Assembly: GCA_036023115.1 (NCBI GenBank)
Contig: JAYKKT010000036.1
Span: 7,336,001 to 7,400,000 of the forward strand
Reading direction: 5' to 3'
DNA length: 64,000 nt
Origin: Brasenia schreberi
Lineage: Eukaryota > Streptophyta > Magnoliopsida > Nymphaeales > Cabombaceae
Positions 1 to 12,200 of the stretch are shown piece after piece. Position 1 is the stretch's first letter. Every line of letters begins with the position of its first letter. Made by a program: the position numbers and the translations under genes. The notes beneath the pieces were generated by a model, which was given only the letters and a program-made list of their open reading frames with translations, ran no database searches and was not told where the DNA came from.

Positions 1-867
1 ATTTATAATTGTGATTAATGAGTTAACAAAACATATTCGAGATGAAGTGCCTTTGTGTATGTTATTTGCATATGACATTGTGTTAGTGGAAGAGTCTAAG
101 GAAAAAGTTAATAGAAAATTGAAACTATGGAGAGAAACATTAGAGAGTAAAGCCTTCTGACTTAGTTGAACAAAGACATAATATATAGAAGGTAAGTTTG
201 ATCATTTGGTTACTTAAGAGGACATAGAAATTAAAATTGGCACACATTGCATCACCAAAAGGAAAGTTTTAAATACCTAGGGTCAATTTTTATAGTGACA
301 AAAGAATTGATAGAGATGTTATGCATAAAATTAATGTTGATTGGTTAAAATGGAGAGGAGAATCAAGTATTCTTCGTGATAAGAAGATATCATTAAAGTT
401 AAAAGGTAAATATTATAGAGCAACAATTAGACCCCCATATTTTATGGTTATGAGTGTTGGGCAATTAATAATCAACATGTACAACATAAATGAAGATGTT
501 GAGATGGATGAGTAGTCATACAAGAAAATACTATATACATAATGAGGTTATTAAAAACAAATTAGGAGTGACACCAATAGAGGATAAAATGAGAGAATAT
601 CATTTAAGATGGTTTGGACATATAGAAAGAAGATCGAAAGAAGATCAAAAGAAGAACCTTTAAGAAGGTATGAAAAACTAAATTTTGAAAGTATTAAAAG
701 AGGTAGAGGACGATCACAAAAGTGTTGGAAAGAAACAATAATGAATTATCTAGCTTATTATGAGTTAACTACTAACATGGCACATGATAGGGTTATGTGG
801 AAACAAAGAATCCATCTAGCCGACCCCGTCTAGTATGAGAAAAGGCTTAGTTGTTGTTGTTGTTGAC
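1..867 (+). mobile_element. RTE-like LINE, 3' part (copy A)
   Basis: This is the 3' portion of the LINE family that recurs throughout the window, cut by the window edge. It reads from the end of the reverse transcriptase domain through the C-terminal part to the family 3' end, finishing in a TTG repeat at 850-866. The catalytic box reads FAYD instead of FADD near position 64-75, and the reading frame is broken several times, so it is dead. It lies in an intron downstream of the last visible kelch exon, in antisense orientation to that gene. Assignment to the RTE clade is inferred from the short tandem-repeat tail and from the size of the complete copy at 58262-62005. Confidence 0.85.
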
Positions 868-1662
868 ATGTTGTTGATAGAAATTGTAGTTTATATCTTT
901 TTTTATTTAGCTAACTCTCCTAAGATATGTATTTTCATTAAAAAGCTTGTAAAAATAAAATTTTTATTTATTTTTAATATCATCATTTGTCACTAGAATC
1001 TTATCATCCTCATCTTTAATGCATCTAACAAAAGTAAGATCCTTAACTTTCTTATCTCTAGCCTTAGATATCCTAAAAATATCTCTTTTGCCTTCTTTTA
1101 AGTTAAACTTTTATATAAATCCTCCTAAATTTTGGCTTTTGAATGACCCTTTTTGTTTCTTTCTTTGTTTTCTTATAAACCTCCCAAGTTTCACTAGTCT
1201 TCTTGGCATAATGCAATTTGTAACATGCCTTCTTTGCCTTGATTTTATCTTCCACCATTTCACTCCACCACCAAGTTTCCTTTTGTGCCGGTACGCCTCC
1301 CACAGATTCGCCTAACACATTTTTTATCTCTTCTCTAATATGTATAGCCATATTGTTCCACATATAAGGTGTACCTACATAATTCCAAGCATTTTCTTGA
1401 AGAACTTTCTCTTTAAATATATCTCCCTTCTCACATTTGAGGTTCCACCATCTAGTCCGAATAGCTTTATGCACTCCAATATTTCTTGTCCACTTTTTTA
1501 CTTAGAAATCTATTACTAAAAGTCGATATTGAGTAGTTAAGCTTTCTCCTAGAATTATCCTACAATCTTTACAACACGGTCTTTTTTTTTCCTACAAACA
1601 AAATAATCAATTTGTGTTTGTGACAAGCCACTCTTGTATGTAATTAAATGCTCATCTCGTTT
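868..1662 (-). mobile_element. RTE-like LINE, internal fragment (copy B)
   Basis: Minus-strand fragment of the same LINE family. It covers the end of the endonuclease region and the linker before the reverse transcriptase. Recognisable family stretches include KWWNLK-like residues near 1450 and [11 protein letters not shown] near 1215. Homology stops near 1662, at a point inside the endonuclease C-terminus. It directly abuts the TTG tail of the plus-strand copy A, so the two fragments meet tail to middle in opposite orientations. It has neither a 3' tail nor a 5' end and is not functional. Confidence 0.8.
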
Positions 1663-1787
1663 TCATCATGAACAAGGGGGACCTGTACCAACTTTCAACA
1701 ATAAACCTTGTCTATAAATTTCATCATGAACAATAAACCCTGGGAAAAGGGGGGGACCTGTACCAACTTTCAATAATAAATTGCCAC
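1661..1787. repeat. Local direct duplication next to LINE B
   Basis: Two short blocks occur twice here. TTTCATCATGAACAA is at 1661-1675 and 1719-1733. GGGGGACCTGTACCAACTTT is near 1676 and again near 1751. The repeats sit exactly where LINE B homology ends, so they may be repair filler or a rearranged target duplication. No gene is seen. Confidence 0.7.
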
Positions 1788-1851
1788 ATGCAAATGGACC
1801 AATCAGACATCAGTTCACAAGCACACTTGGTAGGAAAATATCAAACGTTAC

Positions 1852-3279
1852 CTCTGTCCAAGGCAATGCAATCGTTGTGGTAAATGTCATATCGACTCAG
1901 CCATCCACCAGTTCCATGACCACCAAATAACAGAAGCTGCAAAGTGGAAAGAAGCATCATTTGGGTCAAAGCATGATAGCAAATGTGAGTCAATCAATTG
2001 TTTTATATTAATAAGGAAAGAAAAAGAAGCAAACCAGCATGAAGTCAACTACAACACAAGCACATGATATGAACCCGTATGAACCATATTTTGCAAAGGA
2101 CGGTCATCAGGCAAATAATAAAGTGAAGCCCAGCAGAAAGGTGGTTCTGGCTAAAGTATCATACCCAATCTAAAAAGGCATTTAGGAAAAGAGAAAGAAA
2201 GGAAGAAACATGTTATCCACTTTATACACAACTGCCCATGACGGAAGCACTTATAGAAATGTATTAGCATATGGGGTTGCCAACAGTGCAAACCATTTGA
2301 TTTAGATTGTGTTAAAGACAAATCTATGACCATAGTCACAGAAGTAAGAGAATGCGAGCTTATAATTTTTTCATGAGAAATTCACACAAGAAAACCTTTA
2401 TAAAATCGCAATATGTTCATCTAGTTCCCTACCTTCATTGTCTTGGTTCTTAACCATTTCACAATTCTTTCCCCTATGTTCCAGCAATGCCTTTGTTCAT
2501 CAAAGTTTTTCAGTGTTACTCTTGGATAAAAGTTTCTCCATCTTTCCAATGATATTCTCGGAAGAAAACTACCTTTGCAATCCATGAGATTTTCCTTACA
2601 GAAATTAGAGGTTATTGGTAAATTATCCTCTAATAGATCTAAAACTGCAGATCACTGAACAGAGGAAATTAATACATTGTTCCCATGATGAGTCAAAAGC
2701 AGAAACTGAGTGTCTAACGAACTCTCTTGCACAAAAGGTGCAAAATCATTTGGGAAACATAAGGTGGCATTTAAGAAAAAAGGAAACAAGCAAAACTTTT
2801 TTCTCTTTCATTGATATGCATCTTTAAGCTCTTTTGCACGCAATTGATTATCACTAGAGGCTGCCTTTATTATAATTTCTTTCAGATACAGTTATAACAC
2901 AAAAAATGCATTGGAATATTATAGTGCACTTGCTTTTATTTCAGGAAATTGAGTTTCTGAGCTTGCAGAAGTTCTAGTAGCTAATGGCTATGGCTCAAAT
3001 AGGTCAGCAGATGCTGGAGAAATGCAAGTTCCACATTTTTTTACACAAGATATGGTACTAAAGCTTTTCAGCAAAAGCTACAGAAACAGGTGAATGAAAC
3101 GCTTCAAGTACAAACAACAGAGTGACACCAAACAATAAAATCAAACAGGAAAAAACAGAAAGCCTAAGTAAAGATGCTTGTGATTACATAGGTTCCACTT
3201 GAAGTTAGTGTATGGCCACAACGAGGAGAAGGAGATTGCCCAGGTAACTTCAACTGGGTCCAACCTGGAGTCTCACCCT
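1852..3279 (-). CDS. Kelch gene exons 9-10
   Basis: Exon 9 (3188-3279) encodes [20 protein letters not shown] and ends in a TAT codon before GTAATC. Exon 10 (1852-1936) encodes [20 protein letters not shown] and then NDCIALDR, with GTAACG as donor. The 1,251-bp intron between them (1937-3187) shows no recognised transposon. Further kelch exons expected for this family would lie beyond position 1, because 1-1851 holds only LINE fragments and intron sequence. Confidence 0.87.
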
Positions 3280-6200
3280 CTTCCTTCCACAATTAAGACA
3301 CAAAGTTAATGAAAAGATTTGTGTATAGCAAAATGACAAGACAACAGGAGAAGGAAGCAATTTAAGGACAACCATTTCCCAGATTTAATCTAATAGCATT
3401 TAACTTCAGCATCCATATTGATACCCATTTGCCATAATAGACTTTGATACCACAGCTTGTGGTCATAGTGCACAGCTATATAAGATATTTTTAAAACATA
3501 CAATTCCTGGATTTTCCTCTTTTTGTTGAACAGAGAGGGAGAATTAAACTGCAATAATTATCTGCGCATAGTATCATATTATGATATTATACACACAGTT
3601 CAGACGCTTCCCCAGTCTACTTCCTGTCAACCTTTTATCATTGTATTATTGGTATATGCCTGCTTCTTTCTTTTTGCATTGACATAACATCTAGACTTCT
3701 TTTCCTTCAATAGTTCACTTACCCAGTCCTAAAATTACTGCTCCCCAAATAAGTTATCCCAAATCATTGTGATATTCCAAATAGGATATTGGATCCATTT
3801 GTAGTTATGTGGTTTGATTGTTAAATGTGGTTAAATAAGGGTAGATTAGTCATTTAAGTTATAAGATATTCTAAGTAATAGCATTAATTAAGGTTAGTAG
3901 AAAGTGAGGAAAATAGGCAACAGCCAAGAGGGCAGAAGAAGCCGATGGTGGTGTCCTTGGTGGAGAGATTACCTACAACAACAACTAAGCCTTTTCCCAT
4001 ACTAGACAGGGTCGGCTACATGGATTCTTTGTTTCCACATATCCCTATTGTGTGCCATGTTAGTAGTTAACTCACAATAAGCTAGATCATTCTTTATTGT
4101 TTCTTTCCAACACTTTTATGGTAGTCCTCTACCCCTTTTAATACTTTCCAAATTTAGTTTTTCATACCTTCTTAGAGGTTCTTCTTTTGATCTTCTTTCT
4201 ATATGTCCAAACCATCTTAAAAAATATTCCCTCATTTTATCCTCCATTGGTGTCACTCCTAATTTGTTTATAATAACCTCATTATATATACGGTCTTTTC
4301 TTGTATGACTACTCATCCATCTCAACATCTTCATTTCTGTCAAAGACATCTTTTGGGAGATGCAATGTGTGCCAATTTTAATTTATTTCCTCTGAAGTAA
4401 CCAAATGATCAAACTTACATTCCATATATTATGTATTTGTTCTACTAAGTCGGAGTCCTTTGCTTTCTAATGTTTCTCTCCATAGTTCCAATTTTGTATT
4501 AACTTTTTCTTCAGACTCCTCCACTAAAACAATGTCATATGCAAATAACATACACCAAGGTACTTCATCTTGAATATGTTTTGTTAACTCATCAATCACC
4601 ATTATAAATAAGTATGGACTTAAAGTTGATCCTTGATGTAACCCAATATTAACTTCAAAGAAATCTGTCATTCCTTCATGAGTCCTCACACATGTTTTTG
4701 CACCATCATACATGTCTCTTATAAGGTTAATGTATGTCATTGGGATACCTTTCTTTTCCAAAGTTCTCCAAAAAACCTCCCTCGGTACTCTATCATAAGC
4801 TTTTTCTAGATCAATAAATATAATGTGAAAGTCTTTCCTTTTTGCTCTAAAATGTTCCATAAGACGTCTCAAAAGGTGAATCGCTTCAACAGTAGATCTG
4901 CCTAGCATGAATCCAAATTGGTTCTGTATTGTACTTCATACTTGTCTTCACCTACATTCGGTAATTCTTTGCCACAATTTCATAGTATGGTTCATTAACT
5001 TGATACCTCGATAATTCACACGATTCTGAATGTCTTCCTTGTTCTTATATATGGGTATAAGTGTACTCGCTCCCCATTCCTCGGGCATCTTTTGGTTTCT
5101 CCATATTTCATTAAATAGTCTTCGGAAGTGATTCCTATTTCTCCTAGTATTTTCCAAACTTCAATAGGAATATTGTATGGTCCTACCGATTTACCACCCT
5201 TCATATGTTTAAGAGCCTCTTTGACTTCATTCTTTTGAATACGTTGGTAGAAATTGTGTTTTATATGCTTTTCTGATTTGGCTAACTCTCTTAAGTTGAT
5301 ACTACCATCTTTATTTTCATTAAAAAGCTTATAAAAATAGTTTTTCTATCTATTTCTTATATTATCATTTGCCACTAGAATTTTTTCATCCTCGTCCTTG
5401 ATACAACTAACATAACTAAGATCTTTAGTTTTCTTATCTCTAGCCCTAATTATCCTAAAAATATCTCTTTCACCCTCTTTTGAGTTGAGTTTTTTATATA
5501 AATCTTCCCAAATTTTAGCTTTTGCTTCACTCACGGACTTTTTCGCTTCCTTTTTTGTTTTCTTACAAGCTTCTAAAGTTTCACTAGTTTTGAGTACCAT
5601 AATTTAAAACCTATATCCTTTATCTCCTTTGCTTTTTCTCCAACCCATTTTGTCTCTTGTAAACATAGAATATGAATCTTTCTCCAAATCATAGTATCTA
5701 TCACCTCCATTAGCTTACCAGATAATGTTCTGATATTCCAAGAACCAATACGAATCTTATTATCTAGGACTAACTTCCTTACCCCCGTATCCGTCCATAA
5801 TCAAAATGCGGAGACCCTCTTTGAAAATTATTCACTACATTTGGACAACAATGTAACGGGACTAACTTCTTTACCCACACCCATCCATGCTTTGGGAACC
5901 CTCTCTGTAGTTGATTTACTACGTTCGTGCGAAAATGTAATGGCCCTTGCTTACTTATCACTGCTTTTGGGCTCTTCAGCGCGTCGCTAGGCGGGGATGC
6001 CCCAAAACAATGCTCATAATTTTTGTAATCCATGTTATAAAAATCCAATGAAGTTTTACGCTGGTTGTCGGAAGCCTAACACAACCCTCCTCCTTTATCC
6101 GGGCTTGGGACCGATCATGCAAGGGTGATCCCTTACATGGGCGGAGTTGGTGGAGAGATTACCTCCAACTAAAAATTATATATTTTATAGATTTATGTAT

Positions 6201-9200
6201 CAATAAAGCTCAACATGATATTAGAGCCTATCATTAACAAAACATGCATTTTTTGAAGTGGTAGGAGTGGCAAGCACAAACGTTTGTATCAGACATCGCA
6301 ACAGAAATATTTCATCATCCTATCGTTCAGGGCAATCGGAGAAGTCTAGAGAGAAGATTCATGTGAAGTCGTGTCTTTGAGCCAATATTATAAAAATCAT
6401 ATTATATTGTACGATACAATATAATTTCATCGCGTATCGTATGAGTATCGGTACGATACATGCACATGTATCACAATAAATGATATATCATACATTATAT
6501 GAGTTGGCGTAGAGAAGATGTGTTGATTTCATCTTGGTTACTCCAATCGATGATTCCAACAATAGCAAAGACTTTTATGTTTCTCAACTCGGCACATGAG
6601 ATCTGAAGTGCAGTTTCAGAAGCTTATTTAAGAAAAAGGAATGTGGCACTAGAAAAGATAAGAAAATGTAAGTAAAGAAATCGTTCTATTAGTGAGTATT
6701 ATGCTAATCTTCGAGGATTATGGGATGAACATCTCTTTTATACCAATATAAAGTGTTCATCATGTTATGCAGAAAGAAATTTTGAAAATGAAAAGAAAAA
6801 GGTATTTGACTTTGTGTGGGGTGTGAATCCTGAATTTGAGACTATAAAGATCAACATTCTGGGCAGGGACGAACTTCCTTCACTTGGTACAATTTACTCT
6901 TTACTAATTCGTGATGAAGATTGCAGGAATTTAGAGAAGAATAACAATAACACCACAGAACAACTTGCATTATAGAGCAGAGCAGAAACTTCGCAATATC
7001 GTGGAAGAGGTGCCATAACAGGGAACATGGAAGAGGACATTCCTATTCTGATGAGAAGGATAAAATTATATGTTCTCATTATGGAAAACATACACTCAGA
7101 AGAGAATTACTGGGAATTACATGGGCGTTCAGATTTCCAAGAATCAAGGAGTAATTCAACCAATACCACTGAAGTCGTTTTGTGGCCTTCTCTGCATGTA
7201 TGGGTAGATTGGATGATGTGTCTCCGATCTGCCCCATTTTGTAAGTAATTCTGTTTTGCTGATTTATATCAGGTGTGTCTCCAATCTGTCCCATTTTGTA
7301 AGTAATTTTATTTTGCTAATTTATATCAACAACAAGTGGAGCATAGACCATGAGCGCTTGGGATATTTACGAGTGCCTAAAATCAGCCATGTAATTCCTA
7401 GTTTTCTTCTCGAGTCAAATAATGTATCCGTGATGTTTGTCAAAAGGCAAAACATCAAAGGGTTTAATATTCTAGTAGCGAATCTAGAAAGTCACAACCT
7501 TTTGAATTGATTCATCAAGATGTTTGGGGTCCTAGTTAAGTAAACTTTCTTAGTGTTCATAAATAATTTGTATCATTTATAGATGTTTGTACCCAACTTT
7601 CAATAGTATATTTAGTGAAATCCAAATCTCAAGTTTTAACTATTTTTTCAATTTTCCACAAGTTTATCATAACCCAAATTAACTTCTCATAAAAAATTCT
7701 TCATTCCGATAATAGGGGGAGTATCTTTATAGTCAATTATAAGATTTTCTCCATTCACGTGGCATTATTCATCAAACTTCTTATCCAAATATTCTTAAGC
7801 AAAATGGGGTTGTTGAAAGGAAAAACAAACACATTATGAAAGTAGCTCACACACTTCTTATTAGGTGTAATGCACCTAAATTTTATTAGGGTGTGGTTGT
7901 CTTAACCTCGGACTATTGATCAATAGGATGCCAAGTTCAGTACTCAGTGGTGAAAGTCATTGGAAAACTCTTACTCAGGAGACAAAATTGTTCCATGTCA
8001 CCCCAAATATCTTTGGTTGTATATGTTATGTTTACATCCACCAACCTGACAGGGATAAACTTAACTCAGGGCCATCAAGTGTATATTCATTCGATACTCC
8101 AACTCAGAGAAAGGATACAAATGTTATGATCTAATTCATAGGAAAACATATCTGGCAGGGATAAACTTGACCCAGGGTCATGATCAAATTCATAAGAAAC
8201 CTATGAATGTTCTACCAATAAGCCCCCCGGTGAAGAAGAATTGAAACCTAACGAGAAAGAGGAGATTGAAGTTGCTCCAAAAGAAATAATGGTATCTTGA
8301 TAGGAACCGGGGAATGCAACAATGCCTCAAGATCAAATTGAAGCGACCAAGACCAAAGATCTATCTTCAAGTTCAGATCCTCAACCTCCCATAGACTATG
8401 AGCTGCCTATTGACCTTCGAAAAGGTAAAAGAATTTGCACCATCTATCTTATCTCACAATATCTCTTATAAATAAACGTATGAAAGTTATCAAAACTTTG
8501 TTATGAATACTGAGATACATCATGTACCTATAAGTGTTGAGGAAGCTAGTAAAAGTCCCGAGTGGACGGAGGCTATAAAGATTGAACTAGATGCTCTACT
8601 CAATAACAACACTTGGACTATTATTAATCCACCTCAAAATAGAAAACAAGTGGATTGCAAGTGGGTATACACAGTCAAGTATAAGGCAAATGAAAATCTC
8701 GAAAGATATACAGCAAGACTCGTTAAGGGCTACAACCAGTCCTATGGAATTGATTATAACAAAACATTTGCTCTAGTGGCAAAACTCACTTCTATCAGGG
8801 TTATTTTGAGTCTTCACCTCACAAGGGTTGGGACCTCTGGCAGATGGATGTAAAAAAATCACTTCTATGAGGGTTATTCTGAGCCTTACAGCTCACAAGG
8901 GTTGAAACCTCTGGCAGTTGAATTTAAAAAAGGCTTTTCTGTTGGGACAATCTTAACGAAGAGGTTTATATCGAATTACCCCCAAGAATTAATATCAAGG
9001 AACAGAAAGAGAAAGTATGTACATTAAATAAAGTTATTTATGGTCTCAAACAATCCCCTAAAACTTAGTTTGAAAAATTCATGAAAGCATGAGTAGTCTA
9101 AGCTGGGATATCATAGAAGTGTAAATGATCATACATTGTCCATTAAAATGGAAAAGAATTTGTCTATTCTCATTATCATACATTGTTCATTAAAATGGAA

Positions 9201-12200
9201 AAGATTGTAAATGATCATACATTGTCGACTGCATCAGTTATATGACTTAAAGGACTTGGGACAGATTACACTATTTCTTGAGAATTGAAGTTTTATACTC
9301 TAGTAAAGGAGTATTTCTAACCTAAAGAAAATACACTATGATTTACCAAGGACACTAACATGACAGATTGCAAGAAGTGTGATACTCCTATAAAAATAAA
9401 TCATAAACAATACACAAAATATAGAAACGTGGGTAAGTATCAAAAATTGGTTGGAGAGTTGATTTACCTAACCATTACTCGTCCAGATATTACTTATAAA
9501 GTTGGTATGGTTAGTAGATTTATGCATGCACAACAAAAACACATATGGATGCAGTTTATCGAATTTTGAGATATCTCAAATCTACTCCTAGATATGATCT
9601 CCTATACTCTAATTCTGAAAATCTTAATATTGAAGTTTATTCAGATGTAGATTGGGTTGGATATCTAGATGACAAGAGATCTTGTTGATTTGACCCTCCA
9701 AAATATATTTTATTCATCAGAAAACAGAAGAATATAAGAGGAAACGAAGAAGGGTGCAGGTCGGCACCCCTTGGCTGTCGCCACCTCCTGCCCACGTTTT
9801 TTCACACACCCTAACCCTAATGACAATATTTTAAATACTACTAATCTAACTTGAAAGACTAAAATGCTCCTAATTAGTAACTAATAGGATTCGGGTCCCA
9901 ATGGATCAGAATCCTGATCCATTGGGATCCAAACCGTACATAACTCACACTAATTACATAGAACTGAACATAAAGACATTACACGACACAACCTAGACTC
10001 TAAACATTTAGTCAACACGCCCCCTCAAGTTACTCCTGAAGACTTGTAATTTTCAACTGTGAAAGTGCTTTCTGAAGGCCATTGACTCATGCTGATTTGG
10101 TGAAAATGTCTGTCAATTGATCCTCTGCGTGAACATAAACTAGATTGAAAATTCCTTTAGAAATCTTTTCTCTGATAAAGTGGCAGTCAATCTCAATGTG
10201 CTTTGTCCTTTCATGAAAGACTAGATTCTGTGCTATTTGCAGGGTAGCTTTACTGTCTGTAAAGAATGTAATCAGAGAGTTTTCTTTAAGTCCAATTTCT
10301 TCTAAGAGTGAGATAATCTACTGTCCCTCACACATACCTAGAGCAATAACTCGGTATTCTGCCTCTGCATTGGACCGGGCTACCACAGACTGTTTCTTGC
10401 TTTTTCAGGATACAGTATTTCCTCCTACATGTATTACATAGCCTGATGTTGACTTCCGATCAGTTTTCGAACCTACCCAATCAGCATCGGAGTAAATTTC
10501 TATATCCAAAGTTGGGTGTGGAGTATATAGCAAGCCATACGTGATAGAGGATTTCAAATATCGAATAATGTGGAAAACTGTATTCATATGATGTTTAGAA
10601 GGACTGTGCATCCACCTACTTGCATATCCAACTGCAAAGCTGATATCTGGTCTTGTGATCGTTACATATATCAGTTTTCCTACTAATCTCTGGTATTTTC
10701 CAACATCTTCATAGGGTTCTGCAAGCTCAAAATAACCTCGAAATTATCACCCTTAGGGATTTCCATAGGAATGGAGCATATTCAGCAATCTTCCATTTTC
10801 GTTTCCTTCAATAGGTTTAGGATATATTTCCTCTAGCTTAAGAATAATCCATTCTCTTTATGAATTACTTCTATTCCCAAAAAATAATGTAACCTTCCTA
10901 AATCTTTGTGATCAAATAATGTATGGAGCCTTTTCTTTAGATAGGTTTTACCTTCAGCATCATCCCCTGTAATGATAATGTCATCTCCATATAACAGTAA
11001 TATAATAGTCTTCTGATTTCGTCTGATGAAAAGTGTGTGATCACTGACACATTCCTTAAAACCCAGCTTCATGATTCCATTACTAAATTTTTCAAACCAG
11101 ACCCGTGGAGATTGTTTTAATCCATAAAGTGATTTCTTTAACTTACAAACCTTGTTCTGCGTCTTTTCCATTGTATACCCGGGAGGTAAATCCATATAAA
11201 TGTCTTCTAGAAGATCACCCTGAAGGAATGCATTCTTAACATCTAATTGCCATAATTGTCATCCTTTATTTACTGCCAAACTCAAAATAATCTTGATAGT
11301 GTTCATCTTTGCAACAGGAACAAATGTTTCTGTATAGTCTATACCAAAAGACTGGATGTACCCTTTAGCTACTAGACGAGCTTTATATCTTTCTATATTG
11401 CCATCAACCTTATACTTTAAGGAAAATACCCATTTACATCCCACTGTTTTCCGTCCTACGGGCAAATCTGTTAGTTCCCACGTGTTATTCCTTACAAGGA
11501 CTGCAATTTCTTCTTATATTGCTGTTTTCCACTCTGGATGTTGTCTTGCTTCTTTGTAGGTTTTTGGTATGAGAGTAGAATCTGCATTCATAATAAACAC
11601 CTGATATTCTCTAGGATAATTAGAGTAAGATACCATTTTTTCCAAGGAATATTTTGTTGTTTTCCGTTTTCCTTTTCTGATAGCAATAGGTAAGTCATCC
11701 AACTCATCATTAGAATGGTGAGAGACTTCCTGAATCTGATGTGGAACTAATTTTGGGACAAAATTAAGATCGGGAGTAATTGATAGCTGAGGAGCAATAA
11801 CCTTTCTTTCCCCTTTGGTATACACTTTATATTTTCTACATGAGAAAATGGCATCTCTTCCTCTCCTTCATCATGTATACGATGTGCTTCTGCTGGTGGA
11901 AGTGGCATGACATAAGGCGTCTGCATAGATGAATGATCAACTTCTATTGAATCATAAAATGAAGCATTTTCATGAAAAGTGACATCCATTGTAACATATA
12001 GCTTTCTTCTTAGTGGATCATAGCATTTATAACCTTTTGGGTAAACGAGTGTCTCAGAAAAATACATTTAATCGCTCTAGCATCTAACTTATCCCTCAAT
12101 CCACGATGAACATGTACAACCAAACACCCTTGGGAGCAAATGAAATTATTTCTGAGAGGGATACAATAAATGAAATGAAGTATCTCCATGGAGTACACTG

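Larger units (their letters stand above)
8503..9682 (+). pseudogene. copia-1 reverse transcriptase and RNase H remnant (5' part)
   Basis: Positions 8503-8853 read [19 protein letters not shown], then [11 protein letters not shown] and [15 protein letters not shown], the classic start of copia RT. Later pieces are [11 protein letters not shown] near 8977, [18 protein letters not shown] near 9447, and a [19 protein letters not shown] RNase H stretch up to 9682. There copia-2 interrupts the codon run (AGA TCT). Two small internal duplications, near 8787 and 9128, destroy the RT core. The rest of RNase H resumes at 15265. Confidence 0.8.
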
